Assembly (NCBI GenBank): GCA_002469545.1
Contig: DKMK01000122.1
Span: 1-11,762 of the forward strand
Direction of reading: 5' to 3'
DNA: 11,762 nucleotides
Source: Rhodobacterales bacterium UBA7416
Lineage (GTDB): Bacteria > Pseudomonadota > Alphaproteobacteria > Rhodobacterales > Rhodobacteraceae
Under the pieces are notes generated by a model. That model ran no database searches. It was not told the origin of the DNA and saw nothing but the letters and a program-made list of their open reading frames with translations. Each line of letters opens with the position of its first letter. Within the stretch, counting starts at the first letter, position 1. Below are positions 1 through 6,400 of the stretch, in pieces. The position numbers were made by a program, and so were the translations under genes.

Positions 1-282
1 GGTGATTGGATCGAAGCACCACCAATCGAAAATAGTTTTGTGTGTAACATTGGCGACCTGTTGGAACGTTGGACCAACGGCGCACTTGTTTCGACAAAAC
101 ACCGCGTTATCAACCGCAATAAAACCGCGCGTTATTCGATACCTGTATTTTGTGATCCAGCCAGTCAAACAATCATCGATCCCACCGACTTTGGGACAGG
201 AGATGAAAAGTTTGAAAAGATTACGGCAGGCGAACATATATCCAATCGAAATCGCAAGAACTTCACGCAATACAAGAAATAG
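1..282 (+). CDS. 2-oxoglutarate/Fe(II) oxygenase, isopenicillin N synthase-like (C-terminal part)
   Basis: This is the 3' end of a gene whose start lies before the window; 93 codons are visible, ending in TAA. The reading begins GDWIEAPP and continues with an NIGDLLERWTNG segment, then STKHRV and NRNKTARYSIPVF. This series is typical of the C-terminal half of the double-stranded beta-helix core in isopenicillin-N-synthase-type oxygenases. In the family, the His of the HRV motif is the distal iron ligand, and the Arg and Ser of RYSIP bind 2-oxoglutarate. Such enzymes hydroxylate or oxidise small molecules while converting 2-oxoglutarate to succinate. The visible part does not reveal the substrate. 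The gene reads towards the convergent mttB-gcvT operon, from which it is separated by about 400 bp. Family assignment is firm and specific function unknown. Confidence 0.85.
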   Translation, partial: GDWIEAPPIENSFVCNIGDLLERWTNGALVSTKHRVINRNKTARYSIPVFCDPASQTIIDPTDFGTGDEKFEKITAGEHISNRNRKNFTQYKK

Positions 283-540
283 GACAGATTAATCATCAAA
301 CTCATCTTGTCTCATTTACACAGAACTAGGGTTAACATTCTAACAACGCCCGAACCGGCAGAGAGCTGAGTTGGAGTGTTTGTACCAATTTTTTTGTAAA
401 CGTGAAAGCCCAAGAATAACGCAAAGTAGGCCTGTGTACAGCGCATCTAAATGACAACAATTTCCAGTAGGCATTCGAAAAAACATTTTATATTCAACGA
501 CTAACCCTCAAAGATCAAATCACCGCTAAGTTGCGCTTAT

Positions 541-620
541 AGCGGACATTGGGGGCATCTTCCCTTAACCTCCGCTATGCGGACAAAGTTGCCAATTTGA
601 CTTTATTGAGGAACGTCCGC
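541..620. repeat. Cluster of GCGGAC / GTCCGC short repeats
   Basis: AGCGGACATT occurs at 541-550. TCCGC-TAT-GCGGA forms a small hairpin at 571-583, directly followed by CAAAG. GTCCGC occurs at 615-620. The core is thus present in both orientations within 80 bases. It looks like a short dispersed noncoding repeat, but copy number elsewhere cannot be seen from this window. Function unknown. Confidence 0.35.
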
Positions 621-632
621 TTCGCCCTTGCC

Positions 633-675
633 CCTTTCACACACCCAAACGGTAAGTGTTTGGGTGTGTGAAAGG
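633..675 (-). terminator. Perfect 18-bp inverted repeat after gcvT-like gene, probable terminator
   Basis: The left arm CCTTTCACACACCCAAAC (633-650) and right arm (658-675) are exact reverse complements around a 7-base loop, GGTAAGT. The structure starts 15 bases past the stop codon of the gcvT-like gene, where a terminator for the mttB-gcvT transcript is expected. Neither side has a clear T tract, so it is not a textbook intrinsic terminator. It may instead protect the mRNA 3' end or be a mobile palindromic repeat. Confidence 0.5.
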
Positions 676-690
676 CCAGATACTCACTGG

Positions 691-1782
691 TTAAGCGTGA
701 GTGCGGCTTTTGGATGGGTCGTAAATGGGGCTGGAAACTACCGTTGCGGTCGTGTCGATCTCGCTACTAGATACCTTTAAAACTGTTCCTATTTTGATAT
801 TCGGACTAACATGTGCCAACGCCAAAGATTTGCCCATCCGGTGCGAATAACATGGGCTGTTGATGATACCCACATCTTCACCGCCTAAGGATAATACCTC
901 ACCACCAGCAACCATATCGGAATGCTCAATGTCGAGACAAACATTGTTTACAACCTCGCTACCTCTCGCAGCCATTGCAGCATCCTTGCCGCGAAAATCT
1001 CCCTGACCTTTGCTGACAGCAAAGCCAAGACCCACTTCCCAGGGTGTATTATCCTCGGTCATGTCATAGCCGTAGAACAGCAACCCTGCTTCAATGCGGA
1101 CCTTGTCCAGTGCGGTGAAAGAACACGGCATAACACCGTTATCAACCAGTTTATCCCAAATATCACCGATAACAGCGGCATCCGCGAAAACCTCATAGCC
1201 TTGTTCGCCTGAATATCCTGTGCGCGACAGACGACATGGATGACCAAACAGCACCGCTAAGGCGTGTTGGAAATAAGCAAGATCAGGTAGGTTAATATCA
1301 CAATGTGCATTCAAAATATCACATGATTTAGGACCCTGAACCGAAAGATCATGAAGGTCATCCGTAAATTCAACTTCCACATCGCGCCCAATAGCAGAGG
1401 CATTGAGCAATGCCATCGTGTCACCTGATCCATGGACAATCATCCACTCATCATCACCGTTATTGGACACGATGGCATCATCCGCCATGCCGCCTTCTTC
1501 AGTCAAGACGCACAGATATGCCGCCGACCCTGGTGCGATTTTTGAGATGTCGCGTGTGGTCAGGTGATCCAACGTAGCGGCGGCGCTAGGGCCGCGTACA
1601 AATACTTTTTTCAGCGGTGACATGTCGAACATGCCAACGGCTTCGCGTACAGCATCGTGTTCGTCATTAGGATCGGTATTATAGGTCCACGCAGTTCCCA
1701 TCCCGTTCCAATCTTCAAGCCCTGATCCAAGGGCGGTGTGGCGTGATGCGAGCGCGGATGTGCGGCTAAGTTCTTCGGTCAT
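691..1782 (-). CDS. GcvT-like tetrahydrofolate-dependent aminomethyl/methyltransferase
   Basis: The 363-residue product belongs to the glycine-cleavage T-protein (GcvT) superfamily, whose members move one-carbon groups to or from tetrahydrofolate. Visible marks are GGMADDAIV at residues 97-105 (the family's folate-site Asp lies in this GG..DD segment), GYSGEQGYE at 189-197, ALDKVRIEAGL at 224-234, and YGYDMTEDNTPWEVGLG at 237-253. Length is normal. The start is the ATG at 1782, preceded by AAAAGGAACAACC, a good ribosome binding site. An upstream in-frame ATG at 1923 would overlap mttB by 128 bases and has no family homology before the chosen start. The gene lies 13 bases downstream of mttB and is surely co-transcribed. 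The partner suggests a methyl-group acceptor role rather than glycine cleavage, and no gcvH or gcvP is nearby. DmdA (DMSP demethylase) is another GcvT-family possibility, but the N-terminus and context fit poorly. Confidence 0.85.
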   Translation of the reverse strand: MTEELSRTSALASRHTALGSGLEDWNGMGTAWTYNTDPNDEHDAVREAVGMFDMSPLKKVFVRGPSAAATLDHLTTRDISKIAPGSAAYLCVLTEEGGMADDAIVSNNGDDEWMIVHGSGDTMALLNASAIGRDVEVEFTDDLHDLSVQGPKSCDILNAHCDINLPDLAYFQHALAVLFGHPCRLSRTGYSGEQGYEVFADAAVIGDIWDKLVDNGVMPCSFTALDKVRIEAGLLFYGYDMTEDNTPWEVGLGFAVSKGQGDFRGKDAAMAARGSEVVNNVCLDIEHSDMVAGGEVLSLGGEDVGIINSPCYSHRMGKSLALAHVSPNIKIGTVLKVSSSEIDTTATVVSSPIYDPSKSRTHA

Positions 1783-1795
1783 GGTTGTTCCTTTT

Positions 1796-3355
1796 CTAGT
1801 ACCATTCATCGGGCATTGACGCTTTGCGTTTTGCCACAAATTCAGTGAGTGCCTCACGGACTGTATCGTCCATTGGCGGTGGTTTGTAATCATTAAGCAT
1901 CTGCTTCCAACGCGCCGTTGCACGCTGATCCGTTGTCATGCTGCCATTTTCTGCCCATGTTTCAAACGGGCCAGCCTCTGGGATTTCAGACTGATAGTTC
2001 GCTGTCGCAAAGTGGCGTAGTGTATGTTGCGTTGACAGGAAATTTTCACCCGGCCCCGTCTCATGATAAGCATCCCGACCAAAGGCTTCTTCGTCGGTGT
2101 TAAAACCCTGCAACATCGTCATCATGGCACCACAATGATCAAGGTCCATAATGAATTTTTCATATGACATGACCAATCCACCCTCTAACCAGCCTGCCGC
2201 ATGCCAAACCTGATGCGTGCCGGACAAAAGCGTGGCCCACATCGCACCTGTACTGTCTTGCATTGCCTGCCCATCTGCCGCGTTTGACGCTGAAACCTGT
2301 CCACCTCCCGACCGCATTGGAACGTTCAAGCGACGCCCCAGTTGGGATATCGCCATTGTAGCAAGGTTGGCCTCGGGTGATCCAAATGTAAGTGCACCAG
2401 ATTTCAAATTCATTGTTGAATGAAAGCTGCCAAATACAACGGGGCATCCAACGCGCACCAACTGCGTCAAGGCGATACCAACCATCGCCTCGGCCAAGGT
2501 TTGTGCGGCAACTGCCGCTGGTGACAACGGCCCCATTGCCCCTGCAAAAATCGCGGGCGAAATACAAACACATTGATTGGCCTCGGCATAAACGCGTAAC
2601 GCCCCAGACATCGTGTCATCATAGATCAGGGGGGAATTCACATTGACGTTGCCCTGCATCACAGCATTTTCTGTCATAAAGTCTCTGCCAAAAACCAGAC
2701 GCGCCATTTCGATACTGTCTTGCGCGCGATCGGGCGATGTGACCCCGCCCATGAACGGCTTAGACGAAAGCGTCAGATGTGCCAGCACCATATCCAGATG
2801 ACGCTTGTTGACCGGTACATCCGTGGGTTCACATACAGTGCCACCCGAATGGTGCAGCCACGGTGTGCTGTAGGTCAATTTTACAAAGTTCTGAAAATCA
2901 TTCAGCGTTGCATATCTGCGGCCCATCTCTAAATCACTGACAAATGGCGATCCATAACCGGGCATCAACACGACATTGTCCCCACCAAGCGTAACGGTAT
3001 TGGCAGGATCACGGGCGTGCAGCTTAAACTGCGCTGGTGCGGTTGCGCAAAGTTGCCTTGCAAGGCCCGGCTTAAATGTAACGCGCTCCCCTACAACTAT
3101 CGCACCTGCATCTGCGAACAGAGCAAGGGCGATTTTGTCACCGCGAAATTCGACACCGATATTTTGCAAAATCCAGTCGGCCTGATCTTCAATCGCCAAA
3201 AGTGAACTTTCGTTTAACAGACCATAAGGCTGTATTTTACGCGTTTGCGGAGACCGGACAACCTGCGTTTCTGCTCGACGTGAAGCGCGGCCGCGACGCA
3301 CAGCAGCCCGTAGTTTTGGTTGCACAGATACATCAATATTTTCCAACTCAAACAT
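1796..3355 (-). CDS. Trimethylamine methyltransferase family protein (MttB superfamily, non-pyrrolysine)
   Basis: The 519-residue product resembles the MttB superfamily: corrinoid-dependent methyltransferases that take a methyl group from tertiary or quaternary amines such as trimethylamine or glycine betaine. After a basic N-terminus (residues 14-30) come segments characteristic of the family: PGYGSPFVSDLE (132-143), HHSGGTVCEPTDVP (168-181), the QGNVNVNSPLIYDDTM run (234-249), and SGGGQVSASNAADGQA (349-364). The reading frame has no internal amber codon, so it is a non-pyrrolysine member, a group including glycine betaine methyltransferase MtgB. The TAG at 1796-1798 is simply the stop. The ATG at 3355 directly abuts GGGAGG (spacing 0), whereas the TTG codon four triplets in has a normal 9-base spacing; either could start translation. 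It is the first gene of the operon with the gcvT-like gene and divergent from a LysR regulator. No corrinoid carrier protein gene is visible. Substrate unknown. Confidence 0.88.
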   Translation of the reverse strand: MFELENIDVSVQPKLRAAVRRGRASRRAETQVVRSPQTRKIQPYGLLNESSLLAIEDQADWILQNIGVEFRGDKIALALFADAGAIVVGERVTFKPGLARQLCATAPAQFKLHARDPANTVTLGGDNVVLMPGYGSPFVSDLEMGRRYATLNDFQNFVKLTYSTPWLHHSGGTVCEPTDVPVNKRHLDMVLAHLTLSSKPFMGGVTSPDRAQDSIEMARLVFGRDFMTENAVMQGNVNVNSPLIYDDTMSGALRVYAEANQCVCISPAIFAGAMGPLSPAAVAAQTLAEAMVGIALTQLVRVGCPVVFGSFHSTMNLKSGALTFGSPEANLATMAISQLGRRLNVPMRSGGGQVSASNAADGQAMQDSTGAMWATLLSGTHQVWHAAGWLEGGLVMSYEKFIMDLDHCGAMMTMLQGFNTDEEAFGRDAYHETGPGENFLSTQHTLRHFATANYQSEIPEAGPFETWAENGSMTTDQRATARWKQMLNDYKPPPMDDTVREALTEFVAKRKASMPDEWY

Positions 3356-3442
3356 CCTCCCTAAATTACGTGTAGCCGTATCAGTATGGATATCAATTGA
3401 AATTTTCTGTACATAGCGTTCAATTTATTTATACACTCTGCT
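3356..3442. promoter_or_regulatory. Divergent promoter/operator region between mttB and lysR
   Basis: These 87 AT-rich bases must hold the promoters of both mttB (minus) and the LysR gene (plus), the classic arrangement in which a LysR regulator controls its divergent neighbour. A palindrome TCAATTGA lies at 3393-3400. A TATACA hexamer at 3430-3435 sits 7 bases before the lysR ATG, suggesting that transcription could begin at or next to the start codon. No ribosome binding site precedes that ATG. GGGAGG (minus strand, at 3356-3361) abuts the mttB ATG. Exact promoter elements are inferred. Confidence 0.45.
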
Positions 3443-4312
3443 ATGAGTATCACCTTCAAACACCACGATACATTGCGGCTTTTCACCGAGGTTGCACAGT
3501 GTAAGAGCTTTTCAGATGCTGCAGAAAAACTGCATCTGACAAAGGGCGCTATCAGTTATCAAGTCAAAACCTTAGAGGAGAGTTTGGGTTTTGATGTATT
3601 CAAGCGAACTCCACGCGGGGTGGACTTGACGCTGAAAGGGCAGCAATTGTTGGGCGCAACACGCGGACACTACCACGACATCGAGCAAGTGTTGTTAGCC
3701 TTGAAAACACCAACGGCACAATCCCTGACCGTTGGAATGTCGAGCTATTTCGCATCCAGATGGCTGTCACCGCGATTGATGACCTTTATGCAGAAATACC
3801 CTGATATTCAATTACGAATTCAACCTATGACGCAACTGTTCAATCTAGAAAACCAAGGTGTGGATCTTGCAATCCGTTGGGGCAATGGCCTATGGGATGA
3901 CGCTGAAATTTCACCGCTAATGTCTATACCTGCTTGGCCAGTTGGTAACGCGCAAGCCTATCAGATGGTTGAAAAACTGGGCCTGAAGCGCGCTTTTTCC
4001 GCATTCACACTGCTACGAGATCATGATGAAAGCAATGCTTGGTCCGACTGGTTCGATGCGGCGGGATTACCCCGACAAACCCGTAAAGATACATTAATCA
4101 TCCCTGACCCTAATGTCCGCGTTCAGGCCGTAATTGACGGACAAGGTATCGCGTTAAACGATGCGCTCGTCGAACGCGAGTTAAGTGAAGGCCAGTTGGT
4201 TCATTTATCAAATATTGAGTTGGCGTCATATGGATATTTCTTGGTCAGGCCGCGTCAGATTCGTACGAACAAAAGTGCTGATGTATTCGTGGAATGGTTG
4301 CTGCAACAGTAG
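3443..4312 (+). CDS. LysR-family transcriptional regulator, GcvA-like
   Basis: The 289-residue product has a winged helix-turn-helix of the LysR type at residues 8-68 (LRLFTEVAQCKSFSDAAEKL, then HLTKGAISYQVKTLEESLG, then FKRTPRGVDLT). A substrate-binding domain follows from about 93 to 289, with QGVDLAIRWGNG (138-149) and a VIDGQGIALNDALV segment (230-243), both typical of the GcvA branch. Length is slightly short but normal. It is divergent from mttB, 87 bases away, so the natural inference is control of the mttB-gcvT operon in response to its substrate or product. The ATG start has no visible Shine-Dalgarno sequence and may be leaderless. The stop lies only about 30 bases before recognisable IS3 sequence, but the C-terminus (DVFVEWLLQQ) looks native. 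Confidence 0.9.
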   Translation: MSITFKHHDTLRLFTEVAQCKSFSDAAEKLHLTKGAISYQVKTLEESLGFDVFKRTPRGVDLTLKGQQLLGATRGHYHDIEQVLLALKTPTAQSLTVGMSSYFASRWLSPRLMTFMQKYPDIQLRIQPMTQLFNLENQGVDLAIRWGNGLWDDAEISPLMSIPAWPVGNAQAYQMVEKLGLKRAFSAFTLLRDHDESNAWSDWFDAAGLPRQTRKDTLIIPDPNVRVQAVIDGQGIALNDALVERELSEGQLVHLSNIELASYGYFLVRPRQIRTNKSADVFVEWLLQQ

Positions 4313-4344
4313 CCCACTGCCGTCTTCATATATCTGACCTTTCT

Positions 4345-4607
4345 CCAACAGCAGAATATAGACAGGAAGTTGTGCGCGTTGCATAGCCAGTGGACTTAGC
4401 CGTAAACAGGTCGCATCGGGCTTTGGAATTTGGTTATCGTCATTGACCCGCTGGATCAAAAGAGAGCGCAGTACAGTTTCTACGCCTGAACCACAAATTG
4501 ATTTGATCCACGAAAACGAACGGCGGCGAAAAGAAGTCCGCATGCTTCGTGAGGAGAGGGAAATACTAAAAAAGGCAACACAGTTCCTCGCGAAGCAAAA
4601 ACCGTGA
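4345..4607 (+). pseudogene. IS3-family transposase OrfA, frameshifted fragment
   Basis: Translation from 4345 gives PTAEYRQEVVRVA, then the frame is lost at about 4384-4385. From 4386 another frame continues ASGLSRKQVASGFGIW, LSSLTRWIKRER and, after a spacer, REEREILKKATQFLAKQKP to a TGA at 4605-4607. This is the usual OrfA series: helix-turn-helix, then a leucine-zipper-like tail. One missing base between the two segments explains the break. The ancestral A-AAA-AAG slippery heptamer, used by IS3 elements for -1 frameshifting into orfB, is intact at 4568-4574 in the proper phase. No start codon in the right frame is visible, so the 5' end is lost or degraded. Confidence 0.82.
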
Positions 4608-4675
4608 GGCTAAAATTTATCGAAGAACACCGAGGCACGCTTCCAATCAATCGTTTGTGTCATACTATGAATGCC
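4604..4675 (+). pseudogene. IS3-family transposase OrfB, 5' stub only
   Basis: A GTG at 4604 overlaps the orfA stop (GTGA) and opens the -1 frame, reading RLKFIEEHRGTLPINRLCHT, then MNA. This matches the conserved beginning of IS3 OrfB. Similarity stops at about 4675, and the plus-strand sequence beyond is the antisense of the exoL-like gene. The DDE integrase core is absent. Confidence 0.78.
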
Positions 4676-5501
4676 ACATGTCTTGCGACCAGACTAAATC
4701 AAGATCGCGGTAGATCGCGTCAAGGTCTGTTGGATATGCGTATCCCCCATGAAAAAACACATTTTCACGTGCTGCAATATGGTGTTGAAAATGCAGAATC
4801 GCGTGTTCATGCACTGTGCCATGAATATGAACCTCCACATCGAACGCACGCTTATCAGCCAGCTTCATAAGAATATCAAAACTTGGCTGACATCGGATAT
4901 TCCCAACCCAACCAACGCGAATTTTATGTTGCTTTGAAACCGCCTTCAGGCTGGGGCGCACTTTGTTCAAAACACCACTCCACAGCTTGTTTTCCAACAA
5001 TAACCAATCACCGTCATACCGCTGAATAGGTGCGAAATACTGGGATATAAAATCAGGCGATGAAACGACCAATCGTGTAATGCGCCGCAATAAAAACCGC
5101 TCTAACTTTCGTGCCGAAAATTGCTTCGCACCACCGTTCGTAAAGACACCGTGAATATCCAAGCATTCGTAAACTAACCCAACGCGCATCCATGTCAGAC
5201 ACGTCATGATCCAGGCCAGTAAAACCATATCCAAGTTTCGTGCATAAATCAGATCAACGCGTCCATTTCGGCGCATATATTTATGTATCTTTAAGACTGC
5301 GAACAGTGTTCTCACCAACCGTAAAACTAGACGTTGATGATACACGCGGCCCAAATCAAGATGAGTGCCAATCCCCTCGACACCCACTTCAGATTTACGA
5401 AATCCAACGATTTGCAATTCGTGACCAATTGATTTCAGCGCTGAAATACGACGCTGTTGGGCTGGATCGCTCAAATCGCCTGCAAATATCAAAACCCTCA
5501 T
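4665..5501 (-). pseudogene. exoL: ExoL-like family 4 glycosyltransferase, C-terminally truncated
   Basis: The 278-codon frame starts MRVLIFAGDLSDPAQQRRIS and contains GFRKSE (33-38), DLIYARNLDM (83-92), the LVYECLDIH signature (109-117), LVVSSPDFISQYF (144-156), LLLENKLW (167-174) and VGWVGNIR (196-203). These resemble succinoglycan glycosyltransferase ExoL, a GT-B enzyme of roughly 400 residues that adds an early glucose to the lipid-linked repeat unit. The sequence runs normally to YRDLDLVWSQDM and then hits TGG-CAC-TCA-TAG inside IS3 orfB-derived DNA. The C-terminal part of the nucleotide-sugar-binding Rossmann domain is therefore missing and the product is almost certainly inactive. The ATG overlaps the exoM-like stop as ATGA (5498-5501), so it is translationally coupled. 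The GT4 assignment is firm; the exoL symbol rests on recall of the family. Confidence 0.75.
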
Positions 5502-6400
5502 AAATTCTGCCCCAAAATTGGAACGCGCCGACGCGACCCAATGCTACGCGTCACGACGCCTATATGAAACAAACTTCGCATCGCCCAAAATCCACGCGCC
5601 TTTGGCGACACGACAAACACAACAGCGCAAAACCCGCTGAAAATTGATTTGGCCAAGGCACCAACCATCAATGCCCAACCCCGCGTTCTTCCAACAGCGA
5701 TATATGCAAAACTTTGCCCAGATCTAAATCGTCGCTTTGCCATCCAGCGAAAGCTCAAGCGTTCGATACAGACGGATTCATAAACAAATCCGTCCGCACT
5801 GCTGCCAAATTGCGCGCCTTTATGGTGTAATCTGTTGAAAAAATCGGTGTCCTCTCCGCCCGAAACGCCCAAGGAAAGATCAAATCGTTCGTCTACAAAA
5901 GGCGCGCCTTTCCAGCGCATCAATACATTTCCTGCATAGCCGGTTTGAAAGGGGCGGCGCATTTCATCAAGCATTGTGGAATGAAAATCGTTGCGCACAA
6001 TCCAATGTGGCGCATCATTTGGATACTGCGCCACCACATGTCCAAACACAGCGTCATTATTGCCCAAATCTGCCCATAGACGAGCCAACCAATTGCTGGG
6101 TGCAAATTCATCATCGTCAATAAAGGCAATGTAATCACCCCGCGCGCCAGACAAACAAGCATTGCGTGCAATGGAAATATTTCGCGATGGCGCATGAATA
6201 TAAACCACATCAATTTCACTGTTGGCCGAAATCGCGGCTACTTTTTCCGACACACTGTCCTTTGGGGCATTATCCGCAACGATCACACGCATTTTCAAAT
6301 CACTTGGCAGGTTTTGATCCAAAACAGACCGCAGACACCTGTCCAACGATGCCCGTTGGAATGTGCAAATACAGACGTCGATATTTACAGGTTCAACCAC
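5498..6400 (-). CDS. exoM: ExoM-like family 2 glycosyltransferase (exopolysaccharide synthesis)
   Basis: The protein of about 300 residues is a GT-A, family 2 glycosyltransferase. Key segments are VCICTFQRASLDRCLRSV (9-26), VADN (41-44), SRNISIARNACL (72-83), the metal-binding FIDDDE (93-98), and GVSGGEDTDFFNRL (178-191), which includes the acceptor-site ED. A hydrophobic stretch at about 242-265 may associate with the membrane. The pattern and length agree with ExoM of Sinorhizobium, which adds a glucose to the growing succinoglycan unit on the inner face of the membrane. I chose the GTG start at 6400 because GGGGA precedes it by 7 bases and homology begins just after. An ATG at 6448 would overlap exoA by 56 bases. 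With GTG, the overlap with the exoA stop is 8 bases, so the genes are translationally coupled. Confidence 0.85.
   Translation of the reverse strand: MVEPVNIDVCICTFQRASLDRCLRSVLDQNLPSDLKMRVIVADNAPKDSVSEKVAAISANSEIDVVYIHAPSRNISIARNACLSGARGDYIAFIDDDEFAPSNWLARLWADLGNNDAVFGHVVAQYPNDAPHWIVRNDFHSTMLDEMRRPFQTGYAGNVLMRWKGAPFVDERFDLSLGVSGGEDTDFFNRLHHKGAQFGSSADGFVYESVCIERLSFRWMAKRRFRSGQSFAYIAVGRTRGWALMVGALAKSIFSGFCAVVFVVSPKARGFWAMRSLFHIGVVTRSIGSRRRVPILGQNL

Larger units (their letters stand above)
283..690. other. Gene-free intergenic region between convergent genes
   Basis: I found no convincing coding sequence or RNA gene in these 408 bases. Stop codons are dense in all frames and no recognisable protein fragment appears. 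The left part (283-530) is AT-rich and featureless to my reading. The right part holds short GCGGAC/GTCCGC repeats (541-620) and a perfect long hairpin (633-675), listed separately. The length is unusual for a gap between two convergent genes, so it may be the remains of deleted DNA, but nothing identifiable is left. Confidence 0.6.
4321..4675 (+). mobile_element. Decayed IS3-family insertion sequence remnant
   Basis: About 355 bases carry the 3' part of IS3-type orfA and the first codons of orfB in the correct relative frames. Terminal inverted repeats and direct repeats were not found, and more than 90 percent of orfB is missing, so the element cannot move. The right edge fuses directly into the exoL-like glycosyltransferase gene around 4671-4680. 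The left edge lies close to the lysR stop. The exact boundaries are estimates from where protein similarity fades. Confidence 0.82.

Noticed and set aside
283..690. Possible CRISPR array or phage attachment site in the noncoding stretch
   Set aside because: There are no regularly spaced repeats, no tRNA end and no integrase; only the short GCGGAC motifs and one hairpin are present.
691..1782. DMSP demethylase DmdA
   Set aside because: It shares the GcvT fold, but the N-terminal sequence as I recall it for DmdA differs, and the operon partner is an MttB-family protein.
1796..1798. The TAG at the end of the mttB-like gene as a possible pyrrolysine codon
   Set aside because: The protein already has full family length, and read-through adds only a few codons before another stop. 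In pyrrolysine-type MttB proteins the amber codon is internal.
1783..1923. Upstream ATG start (1923) for the gcvT-like gene
   Set aside because: It would overlap mttB by 128 bases in another frame; the extra residues resemble no GcvT protein, and the ATG at 1782 has a clear ribosome binding site.
4226..4543. Minus-strand open frame across the lysR end and the IS3 remnant
   Set aside because: It spans two unrelated plus-strand features and shows no protein similarity.
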